DNA from: Confluentibacter citreus
Lineage (GTDB): Bacteria; Bacteroidota; Bacteroidia; Flavobacteriales; Flavobacteriaceae
Assembly (NCBI RefSeq): GCF_002807055.1
Contig: NZ_NIXN01000003.1
Location: 1-64,000, forward strand
DNA length: 64,000 nt
Reading direction: 5' to 3'
Below are positions 1 through 9,351 of the stretch, in pieces (positions within the stretch are counted from its first letter, which is position 1; the number at the start of each line of letters is the position of its first letter). The notes beneath the pieces are model-generated. The model saw only the letters and a program-made list of their open reading frames with translations, ran no database searches and was not told the DNA's origin. Made by a program: the position numbers and the translations under genes.

Positions 1-54
1 TGTCTATGAACTTCTTTTTATCTTATCCCAGCTCGTTTCCTTGCTAAGCGGGTG
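1..54 (-). other. Probable rRNA operon leader (rRNA genes lie off the left edge)
   Basis: Read leftward, the transcript from the two promoters at 55-85 and 195-226 runs through this stretch and ends at the window edge with GTTCATAGACA. That resembles the conserved leader sequence found shortly before 16S rRNA in Bacteroidota. No protein-coding role is likely: the only open frame here covers both promoters. The identification rests on remembered leader sequence and promoter style, since the 16S gene itself is not in the window. Confidence 0.55.
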
Positions 55-85
55 CAAATATAAAACCCTTTTTCTTATCCCGCAA
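55..85 (-). promoter_or_regulatory. Proximal leftward promoter P1, probably of an rRNA operon
   Basis: On the minus strand the -7 element TATATTTG (55-62) is preceded by TTGC (82-85) with a 19-nt spacer. This matches the Bacteroidota housekeeping consensus (-33 TTG, -7 TAnnTTTG). The start would fall near 48, followed by a leader running off the edge. The surrounding 70 bp is an imperfect copy of the P2 region at 185-255. Confidence 0.72.
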
Positions 86-194
86 TACTTTTTAAATGTT
101 TTTTGAAAAAAGTTTTTTTCCGAACCCTCTCCCTTGAACACTAACTTTTCCTGCCGAACGACGCCCCAAAGAATGTTCCCTTTTTTAGCGGCTG

Positions 195-226
195 CAAACA
201 TACGACCCTTTCCCTCTTATTTGCAA
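195..226 (-). promoter_or_regulatory. Distal leftward promoter P2, probably of an rRNA operon
   Basis: Minus-strand -7 TATGTTTG (195-202) and TTGC (223-226) are separated by a 20-nt spacer. The flanks (AAAAAGT before -33, GGG before -7, GCNGCT/CCGCT after it) repeat those of P1 about 141 bp away, so the two are tandem, duplicated promoters. From here to 474 I see no gene, only AT-rich sequence up to the end of the porin gene. Confidence 0.65.
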
Positions 227-474
227 ACTTTTTATCCCCTTTTTTTAATGTTTTTTTTGATGGGTTTTAAGGGCTGATTTTTAATTATTTACGTTACTTT
301 TTAATTATAATAATGTTGTGCGCCCATAATATAACGTTGTATTTTCTTTCTTTTTAAGGAGTTACAATGGCGATTGAACGACTTGTTTGAACTTTTTATT
401 ACAAATTACCTTAAATATAAGTGAGAAGTGAAAGCGCGACCAAGCTCATTTTACGCTTAGGAATGCTTTAAAAA

Positions 475-2418
475 TTACAAAAAGAAATTCCATGCAACCC
501 CAAAACGTACCGTAAAATCACGATAAGGATAGTTTGGAGCTGAATAATAATTGTATCCCGTGAAGGCTGCATTGAAATGTTCTGCCTTTAAATAGATGCG
601 AGTTTGACGAATTTTGGCGTTTATAAAGAAATCTAATCTTGGGAACTCTCCGAACTGCCTAGTGTTTTGGACATAAAATTCAGCCAACAACGGATCGTAG
701 GCATTCATATAATAGTTGGTAAAGTAATTAAGCGTAACACCTGTTTGTAAATACATCGCCTTTTTAAATATGTGATTGGCATAATATAAGGTATTTCGGG
801 TTGTTAGCTCTGGGACATTGAGCACGCCATTTTCATCTTGAACATTCTGATAAAGTATGGTGTTATCGAGTGCAAAATTACCAAACCTTATTTCCTTTTC
901 TAATTTAACCCTTAAATACGTAATCGTTTTATTGTTTTGAAATGCCTTAATGGCATTATCGTCATCCCTTTTAAAATAGGTGTAATCTGTAATCGTGGAA
1001 TAATCAAATGAGATATTTGCTATTTTATTGGATTTAAGCTGAAATGAAAGTTGTTGGGTTTCTGTATTATTAAAGTTGTTTCTCCAATTATAATTCAAAT
1101 AATTACTTTGATATAATAGAACATTATAATTAGGTGCTTTTGAATTATGATTGATGGCTGCAGTAGCGGATAAATCTTCATTGAGTTTAAAAGTAGCTTC
1201 CCCTTTTATGAAATTACCATCGAAATCACCTGCAACATTCAACCCCAATTCTCCATTAAATTCAAACTTCTTAAATGATTTATGGTATTTACCACCAGCG
1301 GAAATCACATCCCCTTTTAATCTATTGGTAATTGTATTCCCATTTAATACAACAATTTTATTGTAGCCGTAATTATAATTGGTATTATTGATATTGAATT
1401 GTAAATCCCCTACAATATTATTACTGTAATTTAAACTTACTTTATTATGGAAATTTTCTAAAGTAACACGGTCTGTGAATTCAGATGTTACAAAAGATGG
1501 TCCGAAAAAAGTTGTACTTGCATTGGATTGATCGTACTGATAATACTTATCTTCAAAAGACATAACATGACCAATGCTAATTTGATTCGTTGATAAGGAG
1601 TCTTTTTTATTTAATAGGTAATATCTATGGTCTAAATACACCCTTTTGCCTACTAGAATATTCTCTGCATTTTCAAAATTAACTTCCAATATAGATCGGT
1701 CTAGAAATTCTGGATCGCCACTTTCAAAATTATCAACACTACTATCTTGCAATCCACCATTTTCTTGATTCATTAAATCATGGGTTATAATATGCGTCCT
1801 AATAAAATAGCGCTTGTTTTTTGTTTGATAATTCACTGTAAACCTAAAATTACCCGTACTTGTTAATATGTGTTGGTATTTACCCAAAGAACGTAGCCCT
1901 TTATATGCTATTGAAAAATTTAATTGCGGTGAGGTATTTACAGTAAAGAAGGAATCGGCCAACTGGCCTTGCTCGAATGCAGATTTATACAATAATTCGG
2001 TTAATGGTGTTGGAACCCTATAATAACTAATATCCTCTATCTCCATATAATTAAAATGTCTAGCCCGGGCTCCAAAACTTGGCATTAAGTTAGTACTTTC
2101 AAAATCGTACGTTAAACTATTATATGTTTGTCCTAAATTCGAAAAAGGTAGCAGCCCAAATTCATCTCTTCTTAAATAATTGAATTTGTAGTCTTTTTTT
2201 ATGGTTAGCGTTGTATCAACATATGTTGTATCGTTTTCATGGGAGATAATAAGGTAATCTGTTATTTTAGCAACTTCATTGTTTGATTTGCCAATAGTGT
2301 CGCGGGGCGACTTCAAACTCTGTCCACCTGTTCTACTTAACCTATTGGGACCACCTTGAGCAAAAGCCCCATAACAAAAAAACACGGTAAGGAATGCGAG
2401 AAATATTTTTAACATCAA
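475..2418 (-). CDS. Putative porin, outer-membrane beta-barrel (Porin_10-like)
   Basis: A 647-residue protein with an N-terminal signal peptide (hydrophobic residues 3-19, then A-F-A-Q). A soluble region rich in DTT/DTTY follows to about residue 80, and then a long stretch of alternating hydrophobic and polar, aromatic-rich strands. The last residues (VAWNFFL) end in an aromatic/aliphatic beta-strand, as outer-membrane barrels do. It looks like the Bacteroidota 'putative porin' family (Porin_10), whose substrate is unknown. It is a single gene, divergent from rnhB. A -7 element for it lies at 2435-2442. Family assignment is from overall appearance, and transport function is inferred only. Confidence 0.8.
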   Translation of the reverse strand: MMLKIFLAFLTVFFCYGAFAQGGPNRLSRTGGQSLKSPRDTIGKSNNEVAKITDYLIISHENDTTYVDTTLTIKKDYKFNYLRRDEFGLLPFSNLGQTYNSLTYDFESTNLMPSFGARARHFNYMEIEDISYYRVPTPLTELLYKSAFEQGQLADSFFTVNTSPQLNFSIAYKGLRSLGKYQHILTSTGNFRFTVNYQTKNKRYFIRTHIITHDLMNQENGGLQDSSVDNFESGDPEFLDRSILEVNFENAENILVGKRVYLDHRYYLLNKKDSLSTNQISIGHVMSFEDKYYQYDQSNASTTFFGPSFVTSEFTDRVTLENFHNKVSLNYSNNIVGDLQFNINNTNYNYGYNKIVVLNGNTITNRLKGDVISAGGKYHKSFKKFEFNGELGLNVAGDFDGNFIKGEATFKLNEDLSATAAINHNSKAPNYNVLLYQSNYLNYNWRNNFNNTETQQLSFQLKSNKIANISFDYSTITDYTYFKRDDDNAIKAFQNNKTITYLRVKLEKEIRFGNFALDNTILYQNVQDENGVLNVPELTTRNTLYYANHIFKKAMYLQTGVTLNYFTNYYMNAYDPLLAEFYVQNTRQFGEFPRLDFFINAKIRQTRIYLKAEHFNAAFTGYNYYSAPNYPYRDFTVRFGVAWNFFL

Positions 2419-2434
2419 TTTATTTTTTCCGAAG

Positions 2435-2442
2435 CAAAAGTA
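2435..2442 (-). promoter_or_regulatory. Promoter -7 element of the porin gene
   Basis: Minus-strand TACTTTTG fits TAnnTTTG and lies 16 nt before the porin start codon at 2418. No convincing TTG at -33 was found, so only the -7 element is supported. Confidence 0.5.
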
Positions 2443-2474
2443 ATTATTTGAACGTTAAGTGTTAGTAAAAATTA

Positions 2475-2482
2475 TAAATTTG
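2475..2482 (+). promoter_or_regulatory. Promoter -7 element of rnhB
   Basis: TAAATTTG (TAnnTTTG) ends 17 nt before the rnhB ATG at 2500. The two divergent -7 elements of this intergenic region are 32 bp apart, so the porin and rnhB promoters overlap. The -33 region is weak. Confidence 0.5.
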
Positions 2483-2499
2483 GCAGTAAGATTTATTTC

Positions 2500-3099
2500 A
2501 TGTTACTATTAAATCATTCAAACTTTAAACTAGAGTGCGGTACCGACGAAGCTGGACGTGGTTGTTTAGCAGGCCCTGTTACCGCCGCTGCAGTTATACT
2601 TCCTAGTGTTTTTGAGAATTCCATATTAAATGACTCCAAACAGCTAAGCGAAAAAAAGAGAGAATTCCTTAGACCTATAATAGAAATTGAAGCTTTAACT
2701 TTTGCAGTTGCACATGTTTTTCAAGAAGATATAGATAAAATAAATATTTTAAATGCGTCTATTTTGGCGATGCACAAAGCAGTAAACAGTTTAAAAACAA
2801 AACCAGAATTCATTATTGTGGATGGCAACAAATTTAAACCTTTGAATACCATTCCTTTTGAAACCATTATAAAAGGTGACGGAAAATATTTGAGTATCGC
2901 TGCAGCATCCATTTTAGCAAAAACATATCGTGATGCCTATATGGATTCCATACATGAAGAATACCCCATGTACAACTGGAAACAAAACAAAGGTTATCCC
3001 ACAAAAGAACATAGAGAAGCCATAAAGAAATATGGTATTACAAAATATCATAGAAAATCCTTTAGACTTTTACCTGAACAATTAAAACTCAATTTTTAA
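2500..3099 (+). CDS. rnhB: Ribonuclease HII
   Basis: 199 residues, the normal length for bacterial RNase HII, which cleaves the RNA strand of RNA-DNA hybrids and removes misincorporated ribonucleotides. The signature G-T-D-E-A-G-R-G is at residues 14-21, with the metal-binding Asp16-Glu17 pair. A further Asp is in the VDGNKF motif near residue 110, and the last is in [14 protein letters not shown] near residue 147. All catalytic carboxylates are present, so it should be active in the cytoplasm. It is monocistronic or read together with the downstream lipoprotein gene, 89 bp away. Confidence 0.96.
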   Translation: MLLLNHSNFKLECGTDEAGRGCLAGPVTAAAVILPSVFENSILNDSKQLSEKKREFLRPIIEIEALTFAVAHVFQEDIDKINILNASILAMHKAVNSLKTKPEFIIVDGNKFKPLNTIPFETIIKGDGKYLSIAAASILAKTYRDAYMDSIHEEYPMYNWKQNKGYPTKEHREAIKKYGITKYHRKSFRLLPEQLKLNF

Positions 3100-3188
3100 C
3101 GTTTTATAGAACATTGGTTTTATATTCACTACAGTTTTATTTAATAGTAAAATGAAAAATATGTAGGTTTGTATAAATTAAGTTATCC

Positions 3189-5618
3189 ATGAGATTTTTT
3201 TGTATTACCCTCTTGCTTGTTTTAACATTTAGCTGCAATAATGCGGATGTTGATAGAACCAAGCTCATTCACTATACCCCAGAAAATGCTTCTATTATTT
3301 TAAGGACAAATAATATTGAAAGCTTAAAAAGCAGCATTCATAATAGTGATTTTTTTGATATTCTATCACAAACAAACACTTATAAAAATCTTAAAGCTAA
3401 GTTAGAACATGTGTCGCTTTTAAAACCAACTGGTGATGTTTTAATTTGTTTGTCAAAAGATAAAACCGATAGCCTTCAATACACCATCATAACAACATAC
3501 AATAAAAAACTATTTATAACAGACTCCTTAAAAAACTATAAGGAAGAAACTCTAGTATATAATGACAAATCAATAACAAAATCCACTCTTAAAAATTATA
3601 CTTTTTATAGCACTGTTATTGACAGTGTTTTTATGGCATCTTCATCAAAGGATATTATTGATGCTGCTTATAACAAGGAGTATATTGACACCGAACTTGA
3701 AAAAATATATAACACCACCACCCTAGACAAAACGGTATCTATCATTATAAAATCCAATAATTCATTTATAAAATCATTCTTTTTAGATGAAGGATTACCT
3801 TTAAAAACATTTTCAAATTACACGGCTTTAGATATTGATATTAATCAAAATCAGATTTTTATTAATGGTATTACCAAAGGTTTGGATTCTTTAAACACCA
3901 TTAATGTTTTTAAAAACACCATCCCGCAAGAAAATCAATTACAAAACATTACACCAAATAATAGTGATGGTTTTATGAGTTTCACTTTTAATGATTTTGA
4001 AAATTTAGAAGCTAATTTGAAAGCATTTACAAAGAAGGATTCTGTTGCAAATTCAACGGCTCTTTTTGATAATATAACTGAAGTGGGTGTGATTTATGAA
4101 GAAAATAAACGTGCTATAGTTTTAAATTCCATCGACATTATTGCTACCAAAGAAGAATTATTAGGGGAATTGAATATGCTGGAAACTTTTAGGGAAACAG
4201 ATATCTATAATTTTAGCAAACCCGACTTGTTTTCTAAAACCTTTAATCCACTAATAACATTCAATAAAGCCACAAAATATTGTGTGCTGGACGAATTTTT
4301 TGTGTTTACTGATGATATAGAATTACTTCATAATATCATCGCCAGTTATCTGAATCAAACGACGTTGGGTGAGCAATCCTATTTTAATGACATTAAAGAA
4401 CAATTAAATGATGCCTCCTCTTTAATGATTGTTGGAAATCCTTATATTCTTAAAACTATTTTAGAAAAAAATCTCGGAGAACCCATTGGCTCAAGTTTAA
4501 ATAATTACAATACTTCGGCCTTACAATTTATTTACGATACCAATTTTGCCCATATAAATGCCATTATAAAACAAACCAAAATTAAAGCTAGTGAAAATTC
4601 AGTTTCTGAAGAATTAAATATAAAATTGGATACCGATTTATTAAACACGCCCCAATTTGTAACTAACCACATTACAAAGGAAAAAGAAATTGTAGTTCAA
4701 GATATTAATAACAATCTTTATTTAATTTCCAACAAAGGAAAAATTCTCTGGAAAAAACAATTGGAAGGCCCTGTGTTAGGAAGTATTGAACAAATTGATA
4801 TTTTCAAAAATGGCAGATTACAATTAGCTTTTGCAACACCGCATCGCGTTTATGTCATTGATAGAAATGGTAATGATGTAGCTCCTTTTCCTGCAAAGTT
4901 TAATGATAACATCACACAACCTCTATCTGTTTTTGATTATGATAAAAATAAAAATTACAGACTATTAGTAACCCAAGGGAAAAATATACTAATGTATGAT
5001 GTAAATGCTAAATTGGTAAATGGGTTTGCTTTCAAATCTGCAAATGATAACATCATCAATCAGCCACAACACATAAGAATAGGTGGAAAAGACTTTATCA
5101 CATTGAAAACACAAAATAAGCTTCACATATTAGATAGGACTGGTAAAACCAGAATCACACCTAAAACATCTGCTACGTTTTCCAGTGAACCTGTATTTTA
5201 TCATAACAATAAATTTGCAACAACTAATACCAATGCTGACTTAATCTCTATAGACCTTAATGGAAATACTTCATCATTAAACCTTAATCTTACCGAAAAA
5301 CACCACATAGACGCCAGCAGTAAAACACTGGTAACACAAAGCGAAAATAAATTAACCATTAAAGGCAAAACCATTGAATTGGATTTTGGTACTTATACAG
5401 CACCCAAATTATTTTATGTTAATGATAAAATTTATGTTTCCGTAACCGATTTACAAGCGCATAAAGTATATCTGTATGATAGCCAAGGAGAGCTTTTGTA
5501 TAATTTTCCTGTTTACGGAAATTCAATAGCAACAATTGATACTATTGACAAAAATAGAAACTTAGGTTTCGTGGTTAAGGGAGAAAACAATTCCGTTATT
5601 CTTTATAAAATACATTAA
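3189..5618 (+). CDS. Large lipoprotein with C-terminal beta-propeller-like repeats
   Basis: 809 residues. The N-terminus is a lipoprotein signal (hydrophobic residues 2-15, lipobox T-F-S-C at Cys16), so it should sit in the outer or inner membrane facing the periplasm. Residues ~25-470 are an unassigned alpha/beta region containing repeated 'TPENASIILR / FDNITEVGV' type segments. From about 485 there are repeated 'V-x-D-x-N-x-N-L-Y-L-I-S-N-x-G-K-I-L-W' and 'V-Y-V-I-D-R-N-G' strands, as in PQQ/WD-type beta-propellers. I do not recognise a specific function. A scaffold role in envelope assembly is possible but not shown. It is conserved in style with flavobacterial proteins encoded beside rnhB. 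Confidence 0.75.
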   Translation: MRFFCITLLLVLTFSCNNADVDRTKLIHYTPENASIILRTNNIESLKSSIHNSDFFDILSQTNTYKNLKAKLEHVSLLKPTGDVLICLSKDKTDSLQYTIITTYNKKLFITDSLKNYKEETLVYNDKSITKSTLKNYTFYSTVIDSVFMASSSKDIIDAAYNKEYIDTELEKIYNTTTLDKTVSIIIKSNNSFIKSFFLDEGLPLKTFSNYTALDIDINQNQIFINGITKGLDSLNTINVFKNTIPQENQLQNITPNNSDGFMSFTFNDFENLEANLKAFTKKDSVANSTALFDNITEVGVIYEENKRAIVLNSIDIIATKEELLGELNMLETFRETDIYNFSKPDLFSKTFNPLITFNKATKYCVLDEFFVFTDDIELLHNIIASYLNQTTLGEQSYFNDIKEQLNDASSLMIVGNPYILKTILEKNLGEPIGSSLNNYNTSALQFIYDTNFAHINAIIKQTKIKASENSVSEELNIKLDTDLLNTPQFVTNHITKEKEIVVQDINNNLYLISNKGKILWKKQLEGPVLGSIEQIDIFKNGRLQLAFATPHRVYVIDRNGNDVAPFPAKFNDNITQPLSVFDYDKNKNYRLLVTQGKNILMYDVNAKLVNGFAFKSANDNIINQPQHIRIGGKDFITLKTQNKLHILDRTGKTRITPKTSATFSSEPVFYHNNKFATTNTNADLISIDLNGNTSSLNLNLTEKHHIDASSKTLVTQSENKLTIKGKTIELDFGTYTAPKLFYVNDKIYVSVTDLQAHKVYLYDSQGELLYNFPVYGNSIATIDTIDKNRNLGFVVKGENNSVILYKIH

Positions 5619-5663
5619 CCCATTATAAAATCGCGAATTCCCTTTCATTTTTTAAAAACATCC

Positions 5664-5693
5664 TTGTTATTGATTAAGTAATTTTTATCTTTA
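5664..5693 (+). promoter_or_regulatory. Promoter of the OmpA-like / TapB-like gene pair
   Basis: TTG at 5664-5666 and TATCTTTA at 5686-5693 (one mismatch to TAnnTTTG) are separated by 19 nt. The likely start is near 5700, leaving a short leader before the ATG at 5719. Confidence 0.55.
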
Positions 5694-5718
5694 CAAAGCT
5701 ATTAATCAATTTTTTACA

Positions 5719-7035
5719 ATGAAAATTACAATCAAATCAATTCACTTCATTTGCCTTATAGGTTTTATTTTATTTTCTATTCCAAATGCAAATGCGCAGT
5801 TACTTAAAAAGCTTCAAAAGAAAGCCGAGGAAACTGTAGAGCGTAAGCTAGAACAAAAGGTTGAGAAGGAAACGGGAAAAACAATGGATACCATTCTAAA
5901 CCCTAATGAAAATCCTTCTACCGAAAAAACGCCTCAAACTAGTCCTAGTCCAACCAAAAACACTACAAAAAATGGTGAAGGACCTATTGATGCCGTTGGA
6001 AACACTAATGTTTCTGATAATTTAGAAATTTATAGCAAATTTGATTATGTTCCTGGTGATAAACTGTTGTTTTTTGATGATTTCTCCCAAGATTTCATAG
6101 GCGATTTCCCCAGTAGATGGAACACCAACGCCTCTGGAGAAGTGGTTAAATTCAACAAAGTTGAAGGTAACTGGTTTGAATTAAAGCCCGGATACGGTAT
6201 TTATTATATTCCAGATATCAAAAGCCTTCCGGAAGATTACACTTTGGAATTTGATATATTAACCGAAGGTTTAAGCCAGAAAACCTCATCAAACGCTAGG
6301 TTAACGGTTTATTTTAGTGACAACAATTTGTTTGATGAAGGTGCACAGCATTATGTTTCTGCATCCTTACCTTTTGGCCAATATGGCGCTTTCGATATTC
6401 GTATGTACAATTATTTTAATAGAAAATCATCTATCAGTTCATATATTAAAGCAGACATTCGTAACGAAGTAAAAAACCAACCCCATATCGCCATATCGGT
6501 TACCAAAAACAGATATAGACTTTGGGTAAATGAGGTGAAATATGTTGATATCCCAAGGCTTGTAGAACAAGTAAACGTTCTTAATTATGTTAAATTTCAT
6601 ATTAATAACTTAAAAGATGGGGAAGAACGTATTTTTATAAGAAATTTAAAATTAGCTGAAGGCGGACAAGATTTAAGACGTGAATTGCTTAGTAACGGAA
6701 AAGTTTCTACAAATGGTATTTTATTCGATTCTGGTTCGGCCAACATCCAACCACAATCTTACGGGATTATCCGTCAAATTTCTCAAGTCTTACAGCAAGA
6801 TGCTGCCATAAAGTTAAACATTGTAGGTCATACCGATTCTGATGGAAGTAATGATGCCAATTTAAAACTTTCAAAAGCAAGGGCTGAAGCTGTTAAAAAT
6901 GCACTCATAAAAGTTTATAGTATTTCTTCCGATAGACTTCAAACAGATGGAAAAGGTGCAAGTGCACCAGTTAATGATAATACTACCCCAAATGGAAAAG
7001 CCCAAAACAGACGTGTAGAATTCATTAAAATATAA
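5719..7035 (+). CDS. OmpA-family outer-membrane lipid/peptidoglycan anchor protein
   Basis: 438 residues. A signal peptide covers residues 1-26 (cleavage after A-N-A). It is followed by a charged, probably coiled-coil stretch (~28-60) and a Pro/Thr/Ser-rich linker. A central jelly-roll-like region (~110-320) contains F-F-D-D-F-S-Q-D and is similar to concanavalin/LamG-type folds. A C-terminal OmpA domain (~330-438) has the peptidoglycan-binding motif N-I-V-G-H-T-D-S-D-G and L-S-K-A-R-A-E-A-V. The role is probably to link an envelope component to peptidoglycan. The TapB-like gene follows after 5 bp, so the two form an operon. Confidence 0.85.
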   Translation: MKITIKSIHFICLIGFILFSIPNANAQLLKKLQKKAEETVERKLEQKVEKETGKTMDTILNPNENPSTEKTPQTSPSPTKNTTKNGEGPIDAVGNTNVSDNLEIYSKFDYVPGDKLLFFDDFSQDFIGDFPSRWNTNASGEVVKFNKVEGNWFELKPGYGIYYIPDIKSLPEDYTLEFDILTEGLSQKTSSNARLTVYFSDNNLFDEGAQHYVSASLPFGQYGAFDIRMYNYFNRKSSISSYIKADIRNEVKNQPHIAISVTKNRYRLWVNEVKYVDIPRLVEQVNVLNYVKFHINNLKDGEERIFIRNLKLAEGGQDLRRELLSNGKVSTNGILFDSGSANIQPQSYGIIRQISQVLQQDAAIKLNIVGHTDSDGSNDANLKLSKARAEAVKNALIKVYSISSDRLQTDGKGASAPVNDNTTPNGKAQNRRVEFIKI

Positions 7036-7040
7036 ACTTT

Positions 7041-7718
7041 ATGAAAACCAAAATCACCCTATTAGTTCTAATGCTTTTAGTAAGTATGACAACTATTTCC
7101 CAAAATGCTTGTAGTACCTATTATCCTTTTAAGGAAGGTGCTAAATTCCAAATAACAAGTTTTGATAAAAAAGGCAAAAAAGAAAGTGTTGTAGATTACG
7201 AAATTGCAAGCATTAAAAACAATGTTGCTACAATAAATACTAAAATCTCTGATGACAAAGGCAAGGAAATTTCAACAGCAAGTTATGAAATGACCTGTAA
7301 CGGAGATGGTATTTCAATTGATTTTAAATCTTTAATGAATCCAGAAATGCTTAAACAGTATAAAAAAATGGAAGTTGAGATGACTGGAACCAATATTGAA
7401 TTACCAAATAATTTAAGCGTGGGGCAAAATTTAAAAGATGCTCAATTAAACATGGCTATAAATATGGGAGTTATGAAAATGAATATGAGTATTGATATGG
7501 TCAACAGAAAAGTGAATGCTAAAGAATCTTTAACTACTGCTGCTGGCACATTTGATTGTTTTGCATTGAGTTATAATACTGAAATGAAAATAGGCATAAA
7601 GCAATCGTTTGAAGTAAAAGAATGGATTTCAGAAGGTGTTGGAGCCGTTAAAAGCGAAACCTATAACAAAGGCGGAAAACTATTGGGATATTCAGAGCTA
7701 ACAAGCATTTCCAAATAG
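7041..7718 (+). CDS. Secreted TapB/DUF3108-like beta-sandwich protein
   Basis: 225 residues with a signal peptide (1-20, S-M-T-T-I-S-Q). The mature part begins with N-A-C-S-T-Y-Y-P-F-K-E-G-A-K. It ends with the typical pattern of the DUF3108/TapB-like group: A-A-G-T-F-D-C-F-A-L near residue 170, and V-K-E-W-I-S-E-G-V-G-A-V-K. These are periplasmic or surface beta-sandwich proteins without a known enzymatic function. It is co-transcribed with the OmpA-like gene (5-bp gap) and followed by a strong terminator. Confidence 0.72.
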   Translation: MKTKITLLVLMLLVSMTTISQNACSTYYPFKEGAKFQITSFDKKGKKESVVDYEIASIKNNVATINTKISDDKGKEISTASYEMTCNGDGISIDFKSLMNPEMLKQYKKMEVEMTGTNIELPNNLSVGQNLKDAQLNMAINMGVMKMNMSIDMVNRKVNAKESLTTAAGTFDCFALSYNTEMKIGIKQSFEVKEWISEGVGAVKSETYNKGGKLLGYSELTSISK

Positions 7719-7756
7719 TTAAATAACGACAACCAAATCTCAAGTCCCTAGATCTT

Positions 7757-7790
7757 GAACGTCAAAGTTTCTACTTTGGCGTTCTTTTTT
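7757..7790 (+). terminator. Intrinsic terminator after the OmpA/TapB operon
   Basis: A 12-bp stem (7757-7768 with 7773-7784, one G-T pair), loop TTCT, then T6 at 7785-7790. It ends transcription before the nucleoid-associated protein gene at 7841. Confidence 0.85.
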
Positions 7791-7840
7791 ACAGGTTTCT
7801 GTTTTGAAATTAGTACTATTGCAGTATTAAAAAAAAGAAC

Positions 7841-8890
7841 ATGATTACTAGAAAAAACGCCTCTATTTCAAAATTCATTATCCATAAAGTTGGTAATAAA
7901 TTCAACGATACCAAAAATGCATTTTCAGAAAAAATAGTGGATTTTGATGAAGCCAGTTACAATTTAATGCTGCCTTTTTTGTTGCGTCCGTTTAGTAGCG
8001 TGGTACAAAGTTACCGCTTTAATCACCATGCAAACATTAGCTTAAACGAAATTAATAGTTATGCTAAGCAAATTTTTACTGACGATGATGCCTTTGTAGA
8101 CATTTCAAAACACGTTGTTACCCATTTGTATGAACAATCTACCTCGGCAAACATTAAAACCGGTGATGTTTTAATCGTTATGTTTGAAGGTATTGAATTT
8201 AACGAGATAACAACAAATGCTCTCGGAATATTCAAAATAGAGACTAAAGTCGATTTTTTCCAAACCTATTTAGAAAACAATAGTTATGATGTTTTAGTGC
8301 AAAAAGGTATCAGTTCTAAAAAAGTAGATAAAGGTTGTCTTATTCTAAACCAAACAGATACTGAAGGTAATATTATTTTGAGTGTAGATAACAACAGTTA
8401 TGATGCACAATATTGGATAAACCAGTTTTTGAATATTAAATATGCCGATGATGCCAATAGCCACACACAACAATATATTGAGCTATGCAAAGAATTTTCA
8501 ACTGAAGTTTTAAAAACGAGTTATGGTTCCCAAGAGCAAAATATGTTTTTAGCCAAAACTATTGATTTTTTTAAAGAAAACGAGGTTGTTAATATAGAAC
8601 ATTTTAAAGACGAGGTTTTTGAGGAAGCCAAACATAAAAGCTTATTCGACGATTATAAAAAGACGTTTGAAGGTGAACAAAACATTGTGATGCGAAATCA
8701 ATTTGATGTTGCAGAAGCAGTTGTTAATAAGGAAAAGAAAAAAATTAAAACCGATATAAAATTAGATACCAATATTCAAATAAAACTTGATATTGATGCT
8801 CCAGAAGCTTCTAGCGAATATTTAGAACGCGGTTTTGATGAGGATAAAAAAATGTATTACTATAAAGTATATTTTAATGTTGAAGCTTAG
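7841..8890 (+). CDS. Nucleoid-associated protein, NdpA/YejK family
   Basis: 349 residues, the usual length for the family (E. coli YejK ~335). The N-terminus (I-S-K-F-I-I-H-K-V-G-N-K) and the middle G-D-V-L-I-V-M-F-E and L-I-L-N-Q-T-D-T-E-G segments fit the NA37/YejK family, which binds double-stranded DNA in the nucleoid. No catalytic residues are expected. It converges with the GNAT gene (10 bp between stops) with no terminator between them. Confidence 0.85.
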   Translation: MITRKNASISKFIIHKVGNKFNDTKNAFSEKIVDFDEASYNLMLPFLLRPFSSVVQSYRFNHHANISLNEINSYAKQIFTDDDAFVDISKHVVTHLYEQSTSANIKTGDVLIVMFEGIEFNEITTNALGIFKIETKVDFFQTYLENNSYDVLVQKGISSKKVDKGCLILNQTDTEGNIILSVDNNSYDAQYWINQFLNIKYADDANSHTQQYIELCKEFSTEVLKTSYGSQEQNMFLAKTIDFFKENEVVNIEHFKDEVFEEAKHKSLFDDYKKTFEGEQNIVMRNQFDVAEAVVNKEKKKIKTDIKLDTNIQIKLDIDAPEASSEYLERGFDEDKKMYYYKVYFNVEA

Positions 8891-8900
8891 GTGTTTATTA

Positions 8901-9347
8901 TTAAATTCCATCAAAACAATAAATAACTTCTTCTTGCCCTTTATTACTTAGGGTTTTTACTTTTACAAAGCCGTTTTTAACATAAAAACCATGAAGTCCT
9001 AAATCCTCAATGGTTAGCCAATATTTTTGTTTAGGAAACTTGTTTTTAAGATTAGATAACCAAATAGAACCCAAGTTCTGTCCTCTTTTTTCTTCCAAAA
9101 CATAGATAAACCCTAAATAAAGATAACCATTTTTGAACCAACTATCGGCTTCTTCTTTAGCGTATAACATATCTGGAGGACACTCAGAAAACACCAATCC
9201 ACCAGCAATGGGTTCATCATTCTCTAAAAGCACATAACACTTAGTGGTATGTTTATAGGATTTCCAATAAGGCAAAATACTTTCTTGCCAATCAAGAGGT
9301 AATATATTGAAAAATTGATTGTATGCTGTTATTTTTTCGAAAACCAT
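8901..9347 (-). CDS. GNAT-family N-acetyltransferase, partner of an ATP-grasp ligase
   Basis: 148 residues from the ATG at 9347. The frame could extend to a TTG at 9407, but that overlaps the upstream gene by 56 bp, while the ATG lies 4 bp after its stop. The order E-D-E-P-I-A-G-G-L-V-F, Y-L-G-F-I-Y-V-L-E-E-K-R-G-Q-N-L-G-S-I-W-L (acetyl-CoA loop of the R/Q-x-x-G-x-G type, here R-G-Q-N-L-G-S) and L-G-L-H-G-F-Y-V-K-N-G-F is typical of GNAT enzymes. The substrate is unknown. The tight pairing with the ATP-grasp gene suggests a shared small-molecule or peptide substrate. Confidence 0.8.
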   Translation of the reverse strand: MVFEKITAYNQFFNILPLDWQESILPYWKSYKHTTKCYVLLENDEPIAGGLVFSECPPDMLYAKEEADSWFKNGYLYLGFIYVLEEKRGQNLGSIWLSNLKNKFPKQKYWLTIEDLGLHGFYVKNGFVKVKTLSNKGQEEVIYCFDGI

Positions 9348-9351
9348 ATAG

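Noticed and set aside
4-201. 65-codon minus-strand ORF at the left edge
   Set aside because: It covers both tandem promoters and the rRNA leader, has no family likeness, and would be part of an RNA leader.
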